This document shows, piece by piece, positions 11,210 through 22,894 of a stretch of 64,000 nt of DNA (the stretch's first letter is position 1; each line of letters starts with the position of its first letter). Made by a program: the position numbers and the translations under genes. The notes beneath the pieces are model-generated. The model made no database searches and had not been told where the DNA came from. It saw nothing but the letters and a program-made list of their open reading frames with translations. The DNA is from Isoetes taiwanensis (taxonomy: Eukaryota; Streptophyta; Lycopodiopsida; Isoetales; Isoetaceae), in NCBI GenBank assembly GCA_021234155.1, contig JAJEKV010000030.1, positions 4,946,050-5,010,049 on the forward strand, given 5' to 3'.

Positions 11210-14200
11210 TTATGCCAAAGTTGCCACATAAAAGCTTTTGATTTTAGGATGAATTGGGCTCTTCCACATAAATTTCGGGTTTAAGAACCGTCGGGGTTCG
11301 ATGTTCCATTTTGAATGAATGGTAACTTCTTGGTCTCTATTGAGGTACCTGTAAGCTAAGCTGACTTTATAACCACAAAACCCATTAATGTGCCAGAAAA
11401 CATTAGTATCATGCCAATCTCCATAAGCCAATCTTTGAGTAATACTATTGAAAAGCTGCCTGGAGTCGTCTCCTAGATCTGCAAGACTGGAATCTTGGTA
11501 AACAAATTCATCCATAATATCACTTATGTAGATAACTCCCCGTTGAGTCCATTGCTTGGCTAAATTAGGAAAGTTAGTGGCGAGACAAGTGTTAGGGTCA
11601 TCCAGAATCAGAGAGGGGCTCCAAAATATAGGCTGGTCCTGTGAAAGTCCTTCTTTCCAAGTATACATACCTCTAACCTTCAACCATGCCCTAATCCACT
11701 TCTTAATAATTAAAGGCATAGTGGTAGGGATAGTAAAGTCGAAGTAGATACTATGAGGAAGCTGCATATTAAGATTTCTCCAGCCAAAGGGGTGGCATTT
11801 CTTAATGTAATAGGAGATGAGAGCACTCACAGGGTGATTAATCTGGTTATTACAGGCCCTAAAGAAGTACTTTGCAGCCAAAGCAGTGGCCTGCTTTTCA
11901 ATGTTTATGACCCCGCACCCCCATTCTTTTTGTGCTTAGACATTCTTCCATAGAAATAGGAATCCAACATCTTACGCTTGATCCACCTGCTATAAACCTT
12001 CCAATGATGCTCTGCATTTTTGTCAAGACTTTCTTAGGGGCCATAATGATGGAGGATTGATAGACACGAGAGGAAGAGATGACCGAGTTTGCGAATAGCT
12101 CTCCCATTTTGGATAGAAATTTGGAATTAAGGGAGTCAACTTTTATAAAATTTATCAATTAAATCCTCCCAAAGATCACAAGCATTAACTCTAATAGCAA
12201 AGGGGATACCTAGAATTTTATTTTTAGTATTAGGGGAGATACATACAACCCGGTTCTTCTGCGACAAGCTCACCCTCCTCTTGATGCCTCGAAATCAACT
12301 TGGTCTTGGCAGGATTGATTCTACATCCCGAGCATTTGCCAAATTCTTCCGTTGGCGTGAGTATTCGGATGGATTGGTCCTCCAAATGTAGAAATAGGAA
12401 TGTGTCATCATCGCAAAGTGGACATTAAGAATCTCACCACCCTCCCGAGAGGGAAGCCCGAGACCCCCGATTAGGGTGAAGATCCTTTTGCTCTTTTAAG
12501 GTTGCTATTTAATCCTTCCATTACAATCAAAAAAAAGGAAAGGAGCAAGAGGGCATCCTGTTTTTGACCCCCTTTGATGTCAAAAAAGGGGCTACATTCA
12601 CCATTAATGAGAACAGCGGTCACGGAGTTTTAAGGATGCCTTGGAAGATTGAGATTGTCTCCTCCGAATCCAAATTTCCTACAGCACCAGCAAAAAGAAA
12701 AGCCCAACTTACGAAGATCAAAAGCTTTTGTGATGTCCAAACTTGAGGAGGCCAATTGGTGGTTGGAATCTTTTGGCCCAGAGATACCCAAAGATGCGCA
12801 CAACAAATATTGTCAAGAATATACCTTCCTCTTAGATAAGCACTTTGAGTGTTATCGATAACTTCCTCCGGGATAGGTTTAAGACGAGCAGCCATGGTAC
12901 CCTAAATTAACTTATACACCACATTGGTCGAGATATTGGTCCAGAGTCGAGAAAGTAGTAGGGAGCTCCATCTTCGGATAAGAGCAATTAAACTTGTGTT
13001 GATCCCCGCCAAGCTGTTTGGTGATCGTGAATTCATTGGCCAAAGAGACAATGTCCATGCCCAATATGTCCCAAGACTTCTTGAAGAACTTTCAATTTGG
13101 GAGGCCATCGGGGCACGGGGTCTTGCCATTTTCCATCTCTGTGAGAACTTTCAACATTTCCCCGGTGAAGGGCCTAGAAAGAGTGTCATTCATGTGCTCG
13201 GTAACCTTCTGGCTGGATAGACACAAAATTTTCAATGTCTTCTCTACTTATATTTTCCCTCGGTTCCCATGATTACGGAGAAATGAGTTTTGGCGTTTGA
13301 CATTTGAGCCGTGTGTCATTATCGATATTGTTGCCTTCCCAAAGAATGCTATAGATATGATTTCTTTTCACTCTTCCCTTAGCCTTAATAAAGAAGTACT
13401 TAGAATTGCTTCTCTCATCTTCCTTTAACTCCTTTTACCTTTGCTTTGATCTTCCAACCCCGGCAATTCTTGTTTCTTCTCTTTGATTAGGATCTTGATC
13501 TCATCCTTTGTTGTCCACTAGCCGAAGTCTAATCGAAGTTACGAGGTCCTGCAAATGGGCAGTATTACTTCTATGGATCTCTTTCCCCCAAATCTTGAGC
13601 CAATTCTTGATCCTCTTAGAGACTCTGACCCACCAATCCATCCAACCTCTATTACCCCTAGGCTTAACCTCTGAGATGATCTGTTGAAGGTTATGCAAAA
13701 AGTCATCCTCGATCCAAAAGATTAGTGTTTAATTTAAAATAAGAATTCCTCTTTCTCTCGGGACTGTTACCACATATGCTAATAAGTCCGGGAAATGGTC
13801 GAAGAAGAGTGTAGTTGGTGAGGTTAGTGATCCTAGTCTTTGTTACACCAAAGGGATTCACTGAGATAGAACCTGTCATGGAGGCAGCAAACAGGCTGAG
13901 CTCTGTGATCATTCCAGCTATAGGAGTGAGGAATAACTCTGGCCAAAGAGAGGTGGTGAGAGTAAAGGAGAGCATTCGACTTGAGAATTCATTGTCGGAG
14001 TCAAAGGTCTAAAGTTGGCTCCCTCATATAGCTATGAGTAACCATATTAAAATCACCGCTAAAATGCAATCATCATAAGGAATTCTCTCAAGACTTCTAT
14101 TAATTACATCCCAAAGGCCAATTCTATCAGGGCTGGTGGTATGCATAAACATTAATAAAGACAATTCTTCTAGTTCCAACTTTTCCATGGATAATCTGCC

Positions 14201-14526
14201 ATCTCCTACTATTGTCATTAACCATCCGAATATCCTCCATGTTGAGTCATTTGTTCCAAGCAATGGTTATGCTGCCAAGTGTTGTTAGCTTTAAGAGACC
14301 AATGCTTGAAAGTTGTGAGTAAACATCTCACGATTACATAGTTAATGTTATCATCATGAATTTTATGCTCTTGGAAAAAAATAAAATCTAGATTCATAGA
14401 GCTTAGGCAAACCTTTAATCTACCTCTCTTGTTATTCGAATTGATGCCTTGGATGTTCCAAGTAATGCCTTTAAGACTTAAATCCATTTGAGAGGGTTTT
14501 CTTGGGGATCTTCTTAGGGGTCCCAT
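11210..14526 (-). pseudogene. LINE ORF2: endonuclease and reverse transcriptase
   Basis: In order on the minus strand: an AP-endonuclease start (GITWNIQGIN, LDFIFFQEHKI; about 14480-14340), further endonuclease frames to about 13700, and the reverse transcriptase entry (STNVVYKLI, then QSAYLRGRYILDN; 12910-12780). The catalytic FADD-like block lies near 12400 (frameshifted inside the motif, followed by TFLFLHLED and INPAKTKLIS). A C-terminal region (11881-11210) has KVSLAYRYL and FMWKSPIHPKIKSF, as in zf-RVT domains. Multiple frameshifts make it a pseudogene. Confidence 0.88.
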
Positions 14527-14568
14527 GGTAAAAATCTTTAGGGCTTTTCTTCCCCTTTTTTTCTGGCA

Positions 14569-15449
14569 TTAACTATTGACCAAGTCACATCTTCGGGTTG
14601 GAAGTCTTATTGATGACCAGACATGTCGTGGAGTCCTCTCAGTCTTCCTTCCGATCTCTTCACAAGAACCAAAGTTATTATTTAAAATACCAAGATCCAA
14701 TGTCGAGATGCTCATATTAGTAGGGTCAACCCTGATAACCACCTTGGATGGAAATTGAAATATGACGCCTTTATCAGGAAAAAACATACCATGGTGATCT
14801 TTACATACATTATATTCCACCCTGGTTTGGTTGGCCTCTCTTCGAGTAACCTCTTTGCTGATGATACCATCGGCCTTGTTGATGTGGTTATTCTCCATGA
14901 TCTTGGATTTAGGTCTCCAGACCGCTTTTATTATGATTTGTTTCCACCTCCTTTTGCATCTTTGTCTCCTTATTCTCTTTAGGAGGAGGAGAGAAATTAG
15001 CTAGAGGCATCTTAGAGTAGGAAATGTTAAGATTAAAAATGCCTCTGTTGGGAATTTTGCATGGAATGCAGTCCTCCCAGTTCGAATAAATCTTTTTCTG
15101 GATACAAACAGAGGGGAAACTAGTCTGGGGGATAGAGATCTGAATAATTTCTCCTAAGCTACTAGCAATGGTTCTAAGATGGGAGACAGTCCAGCATCCC
15201 ATAGGCAAATTTGTGCAAGATATCCAGGTGGTAGTAGCAATAGTAGAGAAGTCCCCTGGAATATAGAAAGGATCCCATTTCATAATGTAGACTGGATATC
15301 CTGAGATAGAAGAGATCTTTCTGATGAGAATTTGAGGGACACTTTTCTCTTCTTTACATATAATTTGAAAAGTCTTATCATCCAGCTTGAGGATAGAAAG
15401 AATCGGAACTAGAAGAGTCTTGGTAATCCAGTATTTCACAGTGGTTAAG
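14569..15449 (-). pseudogene. LINE ORF1, 3' half (after the CACTA insertion)
   Basis: The frame 15439-14909 has the style of the DUF4283 region of plant LINE ORF1 proteins (WISCTNLPMGCWTVSHLRTI, IASSLGEIIQI), and a further frame continues to about 14569. If the CACTA and one AAG copy are removed, the frame is open from the other half (phrase FPQKCPPL, then TTVKYWITKTLL), showing that the two halves were one ORF. Confidence 0.75.
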
Positions 15450-15860
15450 CACTACAAGGGATAGTCGACGTCCAACGACGTCGCGACGTCGAAGAACGAC
15501 GGGTCGTCGTCGAACATCGACGACATCGTCGCTCAACGACTGCTGTCGTTCGGCGCCGCTCAACGACGTTTGGTCGACGGCTGGCGATGTCGCCCGCTGC
15601 GTGGCATGGTATCACTGCTTTGCCGGGTAAGCTGCAAGCGTCGCGTGTCGCACAAAACGTCGCTCTTTGCCGCCTCGCGGATCGGCCGCGGGCACATCCG
15701 GGTAAGTGGGTTTCGCGACATGCCGCCGCACGCCAAAGCGTCCCGCCGACGTCGACATGACGTCGTTAAGCGACGCCTAGAATATCGGCTGTGGCGGCGG
15801 TTTTTGCCGGCGGGCCCATCGTCCGCGCCACGCTATTGTCAGCGAGTGCCAATGTAAACA
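15450..15860. repeat. CACTA left subterminal repeats
   Basis: Dense CpG-rich motifs of the type cgacgtc, aacgacg and cgttaagcgacg in both orientations. They match the style of the right end (22480-22880) and an internal block at 21190-21290. Probably transposase-binding repeats. Confidence 0.75.
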
Positions 15861-15944
15861 ACGTCGTTTAACGGCGTCACTTTTTTGAAAAAAAAAAAAA
15901 AACGTAAAAAAAATTTAATCTTGGCGTAAACATCATTTGGAATG

Positions 15945-18900
15945 CCAAAATTACCCTATGGACTAAGTTACACGGTCGGTTTGCAAAAACGACACACTTA
16001 TGCCTTACATTGCGGTGATCAACACCACCTCCTAGGCCAATTGACTACGGTGTGTTGGACATAAGATAGTTTGGCGCTTCTTGAGAAGGAGTGGGCTTCG
16101 GCCACAAAACTTGTTCCCTAGGGCAATGTCGGCGTTCACGAGTCCATTGGCGAGAGGCAGATCCGCGGTTCGAGAGGAGGAAGTTGCCCGTCAAAGTCGC
16201 CCGAGGCCTTGGGAAAGGACTTTTGGGGCAAAGCTGCTTCCCGGTGGTTTTAGGGTCCGGAGCTCTGGCGTCAACACCCCCTACGTCAAGACACGGCGCA
16301 AGGTCCTAGTCAAATCGACAAGCATAGAGCCTCCAAACGTAAACCCTATGAGTTGTCGGGGTTCTAGCGGGTTTGCGTTTTGGGTGCCGAGTTTTTGGTC
16401 TTTGCATTTGGGACGTGGCCAATCACATGAGTTGAGAACGCGAAGCAAGGAAACTGACGGAATGGAGTTTGGACCTCAGACTCCCCGTTGTAGGCGGTTA
16501 GAAGTCAAGGCCCGCTTTGCGAGCAAGACATTAAATAAATTGTAATTAATGCATAGTAATGGACTTAAATTCTGATTTTTTGTCAGCTAGCTTCTTAAGT
16601 CATCGCCAACATACAGGCCAACTTTCAAAAATTTTGGATAAGGTTTAGATCAAATAGTTTGCACTAGAACAGTCCGGGCAGCCTGATGTTGGGCAGCCGA
16701 AATGGCACACTTGCCCAAGTCAAACAAGGCCAGACCTTGCAAGGCCTCCTCATTAGAGGGGAGAGTCCGAACCCCGTGAGGCGAGCCCCAAAAGCTTCCC
16801 CGAGGCAGCCTTTCCTCGCGCAGCTCAGCCCACGGGGTGTACGCTAAAGGTCGCCTCCCGGGATCTCGGTTCCCGTGTCCGGCCAGTTGAATCCTTTGTT
16901 CCGGGAACCTGGTCCGAAAGGTCCAAAAATCCAACATCCGTCCCGAGAACATATCAAACGCTAAGCGTCTGCTGCGGCGAAGTAGAAACCAAAGTGTTTT
17001 TGTCGTTCGGACATTGCGAGGCTCGAAAATGCCGATCCGACTTATCATCGTCCGAATGCCAAAATTACCCTAGGGACCAAGTTACACGGTCAATTTTGCA
17101 AAAGAAACACTTACGCCCTACATTCGCAAAGATTCAACAAATGCACCTCCCTAGGCCAATTGACTACGAAGTGCGTTGCACATGAGATAGTTTGGCGCTT
17201 CTCGAGAAGGGTGGGCTTACGCCAAAACTTGGTCCCTAGGGCAATGTCGACGTTCGAGTCCATTGGCGGCAGACAAATCACGGCCTCCGAGAGGGAAGTT
17301 GCACGCCCCGTCGCCGTGGCCTTCTGGAGAGGACTTTGGGGCAAGCTGCTTCGGGTGGTTTTAGGGTCCGTGCTCAAGGCCAACACCCCCCCTCTACGCC
17401 AAGACACCTAAAAGGTCCTAGTCAAATCGACAAGCTTAGAGCCTCCAAACGTAAAACCTTATGAGTTGTCGTTTCTAGCGTGGTTTGCGCTTTGGGTGCC
17501 GAAGTTTTGGTCTTTTGCATTTGGGACGGGCCAATCACATGCGCTTGAGAACGCCGGGCAAGGGAAACCGACGGAATGGAGTTTGGACCTGTACTCCTCC
17601 CGCTAGGCGCTTAGGAAGTCAAGGCCCGCTTTGCAAAGAGGCAAGACATTCGTAAATTCGTAATTAATGCATAGTACGGACTTAAATTCTGATTTTTGTC
17701 GGCTAGCTTCCTAAGTCATCGCCAACATACAGGACAACTTTCAAAAAATTTTGGATAAGGTTTAGATCAAATAGTTTGCACTAGAACAGTCCGGGCAGCC
17801 CCGATGTTGGGCGTACCGAAATGGCACACTTGCCCAAGTCAAACAAGGCCGGGACCTTGCAAGGCCTCCCTCATTAGAGGGAGAGTCCGAACCCCGTGAG
17901 GCGAGCCCCAAAAAAGCTTCCCCAGGCCCTTTCCGGCAGCTCCCGCCGGGGTGTACGCTTAAAAGGTCGCACTCCGGGATCTCGCCCGTGATCCGGACCG
18001 CTGAATCCTTTGTTCCGTGAACCTGGTCCGAGAAGGTCCAAAAAATCCAACATCCGTCCGGAGAATATATCAAACCGCTGGGCGCCCCGGGCGGGCTTGT
18101 AAAACCAAAGTGTTTTGTCGCTCGACATTGAGGGAGGTTCCGAAATGCCGATCCGACTCCGCCACATATCGTCCGGAATGCCAAAATTACCCTAGGGACC
18201 AAGTTACACCGGTCAATTTTGCAAAAGAAAAAGAAACACTTACGCCTCTACATTGCATTCAACACCACCTCCTAGGCCAATTGACTACGAAGTGCGTTGC
18301 ACATGAGATAGTTTGGCGCTTCTTCGAGAAGGGGTGGGCTTCTCGCCACAAAACTGGTCCCTAGGGCAATGTCGACTTTCGAGTCCATTGGCGCAGAGAT
18401 GCATCACGGTTCCGGAGAGGGAAGTTGCCCGTCCGCCGCCAGGCCTTCTGGAGAGGGACTTTGGGGCAAGCCGCTTCGGGGGTTTTAGGGTCCGTGCTCT
18501 GGCCAACAACCCCCTACGCCAAGACACGGCGCAAGGTCCTAGTCAAATCTGACAAGGATAGAGCCTCCGAAACGTAAATCCCTATGAGTTGCCAGGTTCT
18601 AGCAGGGTTTGCGTTTTGGGTGCCGAGTTTTGGTCTTTTGCACTTGGGACGGTCCGATCACATGCAGTTGAGAACGCCGGGCAAGGGGAAACTGGCGGAA
18701 TGGAGTTTGGACCTGTACTCCCCGTTGTGGGCGGTTAGAAGTCAAGGCCCGCTTTTGCAGTAGCAAGACATTCATAAATTCGTAATTAATGCATAGTACG
18801 GACTTAAATTCTGATTTTTTGTCAGCTAGCTTCTTAAGTCATCGCCAACATACAGGCCAACTTTCAAAAATTTTGGATAAGGTTTATATCAAATAGTTTG

Positions 18901-21110
18901 CACTAGAACAGTCCGGGCAGCCGATGTTGGGCGCCCGAAGCTGGCACACTTGCCCAAGTCAAACAAGGCCAGACCTTGCAAGGCCTCCTCATTAGATCGG
19001 GGAGAGTCCAACCCCCGTGAGGCGAGCCCCAAAAGCTTCCCGAGGCAGCCTTCTTTCGGCAGCGCCCACCGGGGTACGCTAAAGGTCGCGACTCCCCGGA
19101 TCTCGGTTCCCGTGATCCGGACCGCTGAAATCCTTTGTTCCGTGAACCCGGGTCCGAAAGGTCCAAAAAAAATCCAACATCCGTCCGAAGAACATATCAA
19201 ACCGCTGGGCGCCCCGCGGGCGATAATGTAGAAACCAAAGTGTTTTGTCGCCCGCACGTTGCGAGGTTCAAATGCCGATCCGACTTCGCCACATCGTCCG
19301 AATGCCAAAATTACCCTAGGGACCAAGTTATACCTGGCCGGTTTTGCAAAAGAAAGAAACACTTACGCCCCACATTGCAAAGATTCAACAAACACCTCCT
19401 AGGCCAATTGACTACGAAAGTGCATTGCACATGAGATAGTTTGGCGCTTCTTCGAGAAGGGGTGGGCTTCGCCACAAAACTTGGTCCCTAGGGCAATGTC
19501 GACGCTCGAGTCCATTGGCGAGAGACGATCACGGTTCCCGAGAGGGAAGTTGCCCGCCCACGCCGTGGCCTTCTGGAGAGACTTTTGGGGCAAGCCGCTT
19601 CGGTGGTTTTAGGGTCCGTGCTTCCGGCGGCCAACACCCCTCTACGCCAAGACACGGCGAAGGTCCTAGTCAACTGACAAGCATAGAGCCCAAACGAAAA
19701 CCCTATGAGTTGCCGTGTTCTAGCAGGGTTTGGCGCTTTGGGTGTCGAAGTTTTGGTCTTTTGCACTTGGGACGTGGGCCGATCACATGCAGCTGAGAAC
19801 GCCAAGCAAGGGGAACTCGACGGAATGGAGTTTGGACTCATTCTCCCGCTGTGGCGCCGAAGTCAAGGGCCGCTTTTGCAAAGAAGAAGACATTCAGAAT
19901 TCGTAATTAATGCATAGTACGGACTTAAATTCTGATTTTTGTCAGCCGAAGCTTCCTAAGTCATCGCCAACATACAGGACACAACTTTCAAAAATTTTGG
20001 ATAAGGTTTAGATCAAATAGTTTGCATTAGAACGGTGGTCCAACCAGGCCGTTGTTGGGCGTACCGGAAGCCGCACACTTGCCCAAGTCAAACAAGGCCA
20101 GGGACCTTGCAAGGCCTCCCTCATTAGAGGGGAGAGTCCAACCCCGTGAGGCGAGCCCCAAAAAGCTTCCCCGAGGCAGCCTTTTCTCGGCAGCCCCGCC
20201 CGGGGTGGCGTGACGCTTAAAGACCACACTCCCGGATCTCGCTTTCCGTGATCCGGACCGCTGAATCCTTTGTTCAAGGAACCTAGTCCGGAGGAGGTCC
20301 AAAAATCCAACATCCGGCCCGAGAACATATCAAACCGCTGAAGCGCCCCGCTGGCGACAAGTAGAAACCAAAGTGTTTTGTCGTCGGACATTGCGAGGTT
20401 CAAATGCCGATCCGACTTCGCCACATCGTCCTAATGCCAAAATTACCCTAGGGACCAAGTTACACCTGGCCGTTTTGCAAAAGAAAGAAACACTTACGCC
20501 TACATTGCGCAGATTCGCCAGCCCACCCTTTGGCCAATTGACTACGAGTGTGTTGCACATGAGATAGTTTGGCGCTTCTTCGAGAAGGGGTGGGCTTCTC
20601 GCCACAAAACTTGGTCCCTAGGGCAATGTCGACGCTCGAGTCCATTGGCGTAGGCGCATCACGGGTTCCGAGAGAGGGGAAGTTGCTCGTCCGTCGCCAA
20701 ATGTGGCCTTCGAGAGGACTTTGGGGCAAGCCGCCCGGTGGTTTTTAGGGTCCGTGTTCTCAAGGCCAACACCCCCCACGCCAAGACACCTGCAAGGTCC
20801 TAGTCAACCGACAAGATAGATTCAAACGTAAAACCCTATGAGCTGCCGTGTTCTAGCGGTGGTTTTGCTTTGCCGAAGTTTTGGTCTTTTGCACTTGGGA
20901 CGCGGGTCGATCACATGCGCTTGAGAACGCCAAGCAAGGGGAACTGACGAATGGAGTTTGGACCCGCATCTCCCGCTGTGGCGCCGGGTCAAGGGCCGCT
21001 TTTTGCAGCAAGACATTCAGAATTGTGAATTAATGCATAATACTTACTTTAAATTCTGATTTTTGTCAATTTTTTCCTAAGTCATCGCCAACATACAAAG
21101 CCAACTTTCA
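15945..21110 (+). repeat. Tandem array of R1-related units, about 1.12 kb each, about 4.6 copies
   Basis: The marker ctaggccaa(ttgactacg) recurs near 16032, 17151, 18272, 19399 and 20529, giving periods of 1119, 1121, 1127 and 1130 bases. Each unit also repeats gggtttgcgttttgggtgcc, ttaatgcatagtacggac and the segment from gtttagatcaaatag to ccaaaattaccctaggg. Differences are mostly small indels and substitutions. No conserved ORF runs through all units, so the frames seen here are by-products. About 0.7 kb of the unit is homologous to the R1 copy flanking the hAT (7031-7142 plus 32650-33070). Confidence 0.9.
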
Positions 21111-21189
21111 AAAGATACATTAGTTAAATAAAACCCATGTATCAAGTGTAAATGTATTCCAAAAAAAAAAAAAAAAAATTTTTTTTTTG

Positions 21190-21300
21190 GGTCGTCAGAA
21201 AAAAACGTCGTTATAAACGCCGTTAAACGACGTCGGTCGCCGTTTAACGACGCCACGACATCGTAAACGACGACTGCGATTTAAATCGAAAACAAGGCAA
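21190..21300. repeat. Internal block of CACTA-type subterminal motifs
   Basis: Contains cgtcgttataaacgccgttaa, cgtttaacgacg and similar words like those at both CACTA ends, placed just right of the tandem array. It may mark the end of an older, smaller CACTA derivative that held the array. Confidence 0.5.
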
Positions 21301-22409
21301 TCCCGGGGCCATTATTTTCGAAAGCAAGCAAAGCTTATGGAGGAGCCGCTTTTTGAGGCTATTTTCGACCGGATCTACTTACGGGGGTCTATTCTAAGTG
21401 TAAGACAAGCTTCATAAGGTATGTAACGGATCAACCAACCCGCTTTTTGAATCTAAACTTGTTTTGGGTAGATTTAGGGCTTTTTGTATTTGTTGTTTGT
21501 TCTTCCTTCAACCTTTCATTCTTCTTCCATTCTTGCATCCTTCTTCCATACATATTCTTCCATTCCCTTTGTCATCTTCTTCTTCGATTCTTCCTCCTCT
21601 TATACTACTTCTTCCCTCGCCTTATTCAAATTCTTACTCTTAATCCCTCCTCTTATGCTTCATCTTCTTCGTGATTCTTCCTCCCCATTTTCTAAGGTTC
21701 CTCCTCTTCTTAGCCTTTTCTTCTTCTAATTCTTCCATTCTTCTTCTAATTTTTTTTCCATCTAAGAAGACGTCGTTAAAAGACGACCCTTCTTCTTTCC
21801 AAAATTTTTCCTTATTAGTTGTTTTATACTATTTCTTTCTAATCATTGAATTTTTGTTTTGCATGTACACTCATAGCAAAATGTGTTGTTCTTGCAAAAC
21901 AAGTTGGCACCTCTTCCGTGTAAGGATTTAATTTTTTCAATACGCTTAATAAAATACTAATGCTTTATTTAGGTTAAATTGTTATCCAAGAAGGGGACGC
22001 CATTGAAACCACCCTCCCCATTGATTTTCCATATTTTTTTTCCTTTAAGTTGTTTATTTATACTAATATTTTACTAATCATTGAATTGATTGTTTTGCAT
22101 GTACACTCCTAGCAAATGCGCTTGTTTGTGCAAAACAACTTTACCACCTTTGTACCGTGTAAGCATTTAATTTTCAATATGCTTAATGTATTGATTAATG
22201 TATTTAGCTTAATTTATTGATTAATGTATTTAGCTAAAAAAAATTGGGGCTTCATTTATTTTTGTATTTTTTAATATATTTAAGCGACATCATTTAATGA
22301 CGTTAAAACTTATATTTCTTTTTATTGGTTAAATTCATTTTATAGGCTTTAAATTAAATGTATTAACTTCATTCATAATAAATGTATTATTATTATGTTT
22401 TTCAATTTA

Positions 22410-22457
<48 letters not shown>

Positions 22458-22480
22458 AAAAAAAAAATTTTTTTTTTAAT
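21301..22480. other. AT-rich unique part of the CACTA with a long A-run
   Basis: Pyrimidine-rich (21440-21780) then AT-rich DNA. Two diverged copies of a segment containing tgcatgtacactc(a/c)tagcaaa occur near 21860 and 22096. A pure A-run covers 22411-22455, followed by more A and T runs. I see no gene; the Ser/Phe/Leu-rich frames here reflect the pyrimidine bias. Confidence 0.6.
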
Positions 22481-22894
22481 ACACGTAAGTTTACGCCGTT
22501 AAACGACGTTGTTTACGGTCGCGCGACGTCGCCGAACATGGCTGCCGGCAACGCCATTGTCGCCGGCCGAAGGCTGGGTCGCCATCGCACGTAACGCCGT
22601 TAAACGACGCCAAACACGTGGGTCGCCACGCCGCCAACTCCGCTGCCGACGCCACCGCCGCCCGCCCGCAAAGCGTACCACGCGGTACGCGGGCCGTCGT
22701 GAACGACGCCACGCCGCCGCTTAAGACGACGCCGTTCGCGACAGAGATAGCGACGCTGGCCCGCTGCCGTAAAACGACGACGTAGACGCCGTTATAAAGC
22801 GCCGCTCATCGACTTTTTGGCGCCGCTCATCGACGCTCAACGACGCCCTGACGCCGTAATAGACGCCGTAAATAGCGGCAACTTTTTTGTAGTG
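22480..22894. repeat. CACTA right subterminal repeats and terminus
   Basis: GC-rich repeats (cgttaaacgacg, cgacgcc) lead to the terminus ttgtagtg at 22887-22894. Frames across it are compositional. Confidence 0.75.

Larger units (their letters stand above)
15450..22894. mobile_element. CACTA (En/Spm) element, 7.4 kb, carrying a tandem array
   Basis: The left end is CACTACAAGGG at 15450; the right end, read inverted, is CACTACAAAAAAG ending at 22894. AAG is duplicated on both sides (15447-15449 and 22895-22897), the 3-bp duplication expected for CACTA elements. The subterminal 400 bases at each end are packed with aacgacg and cgtttaacg words, typical of CACTA subterminal repeats. I see no transposase (TNPD-like) frame, so it is probably non-autonomous. 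It holds the R1 array (15945-21110) and an AT-rich segment (21300-22480). Confidence 0.9.

Noticed and set aside
16081-20729. Many ORFs of 60-160 codons on both strands
   Set aside because: They recur with the 1.12-kb tandem unit but are not preserved between units; indels change frame in each copy.
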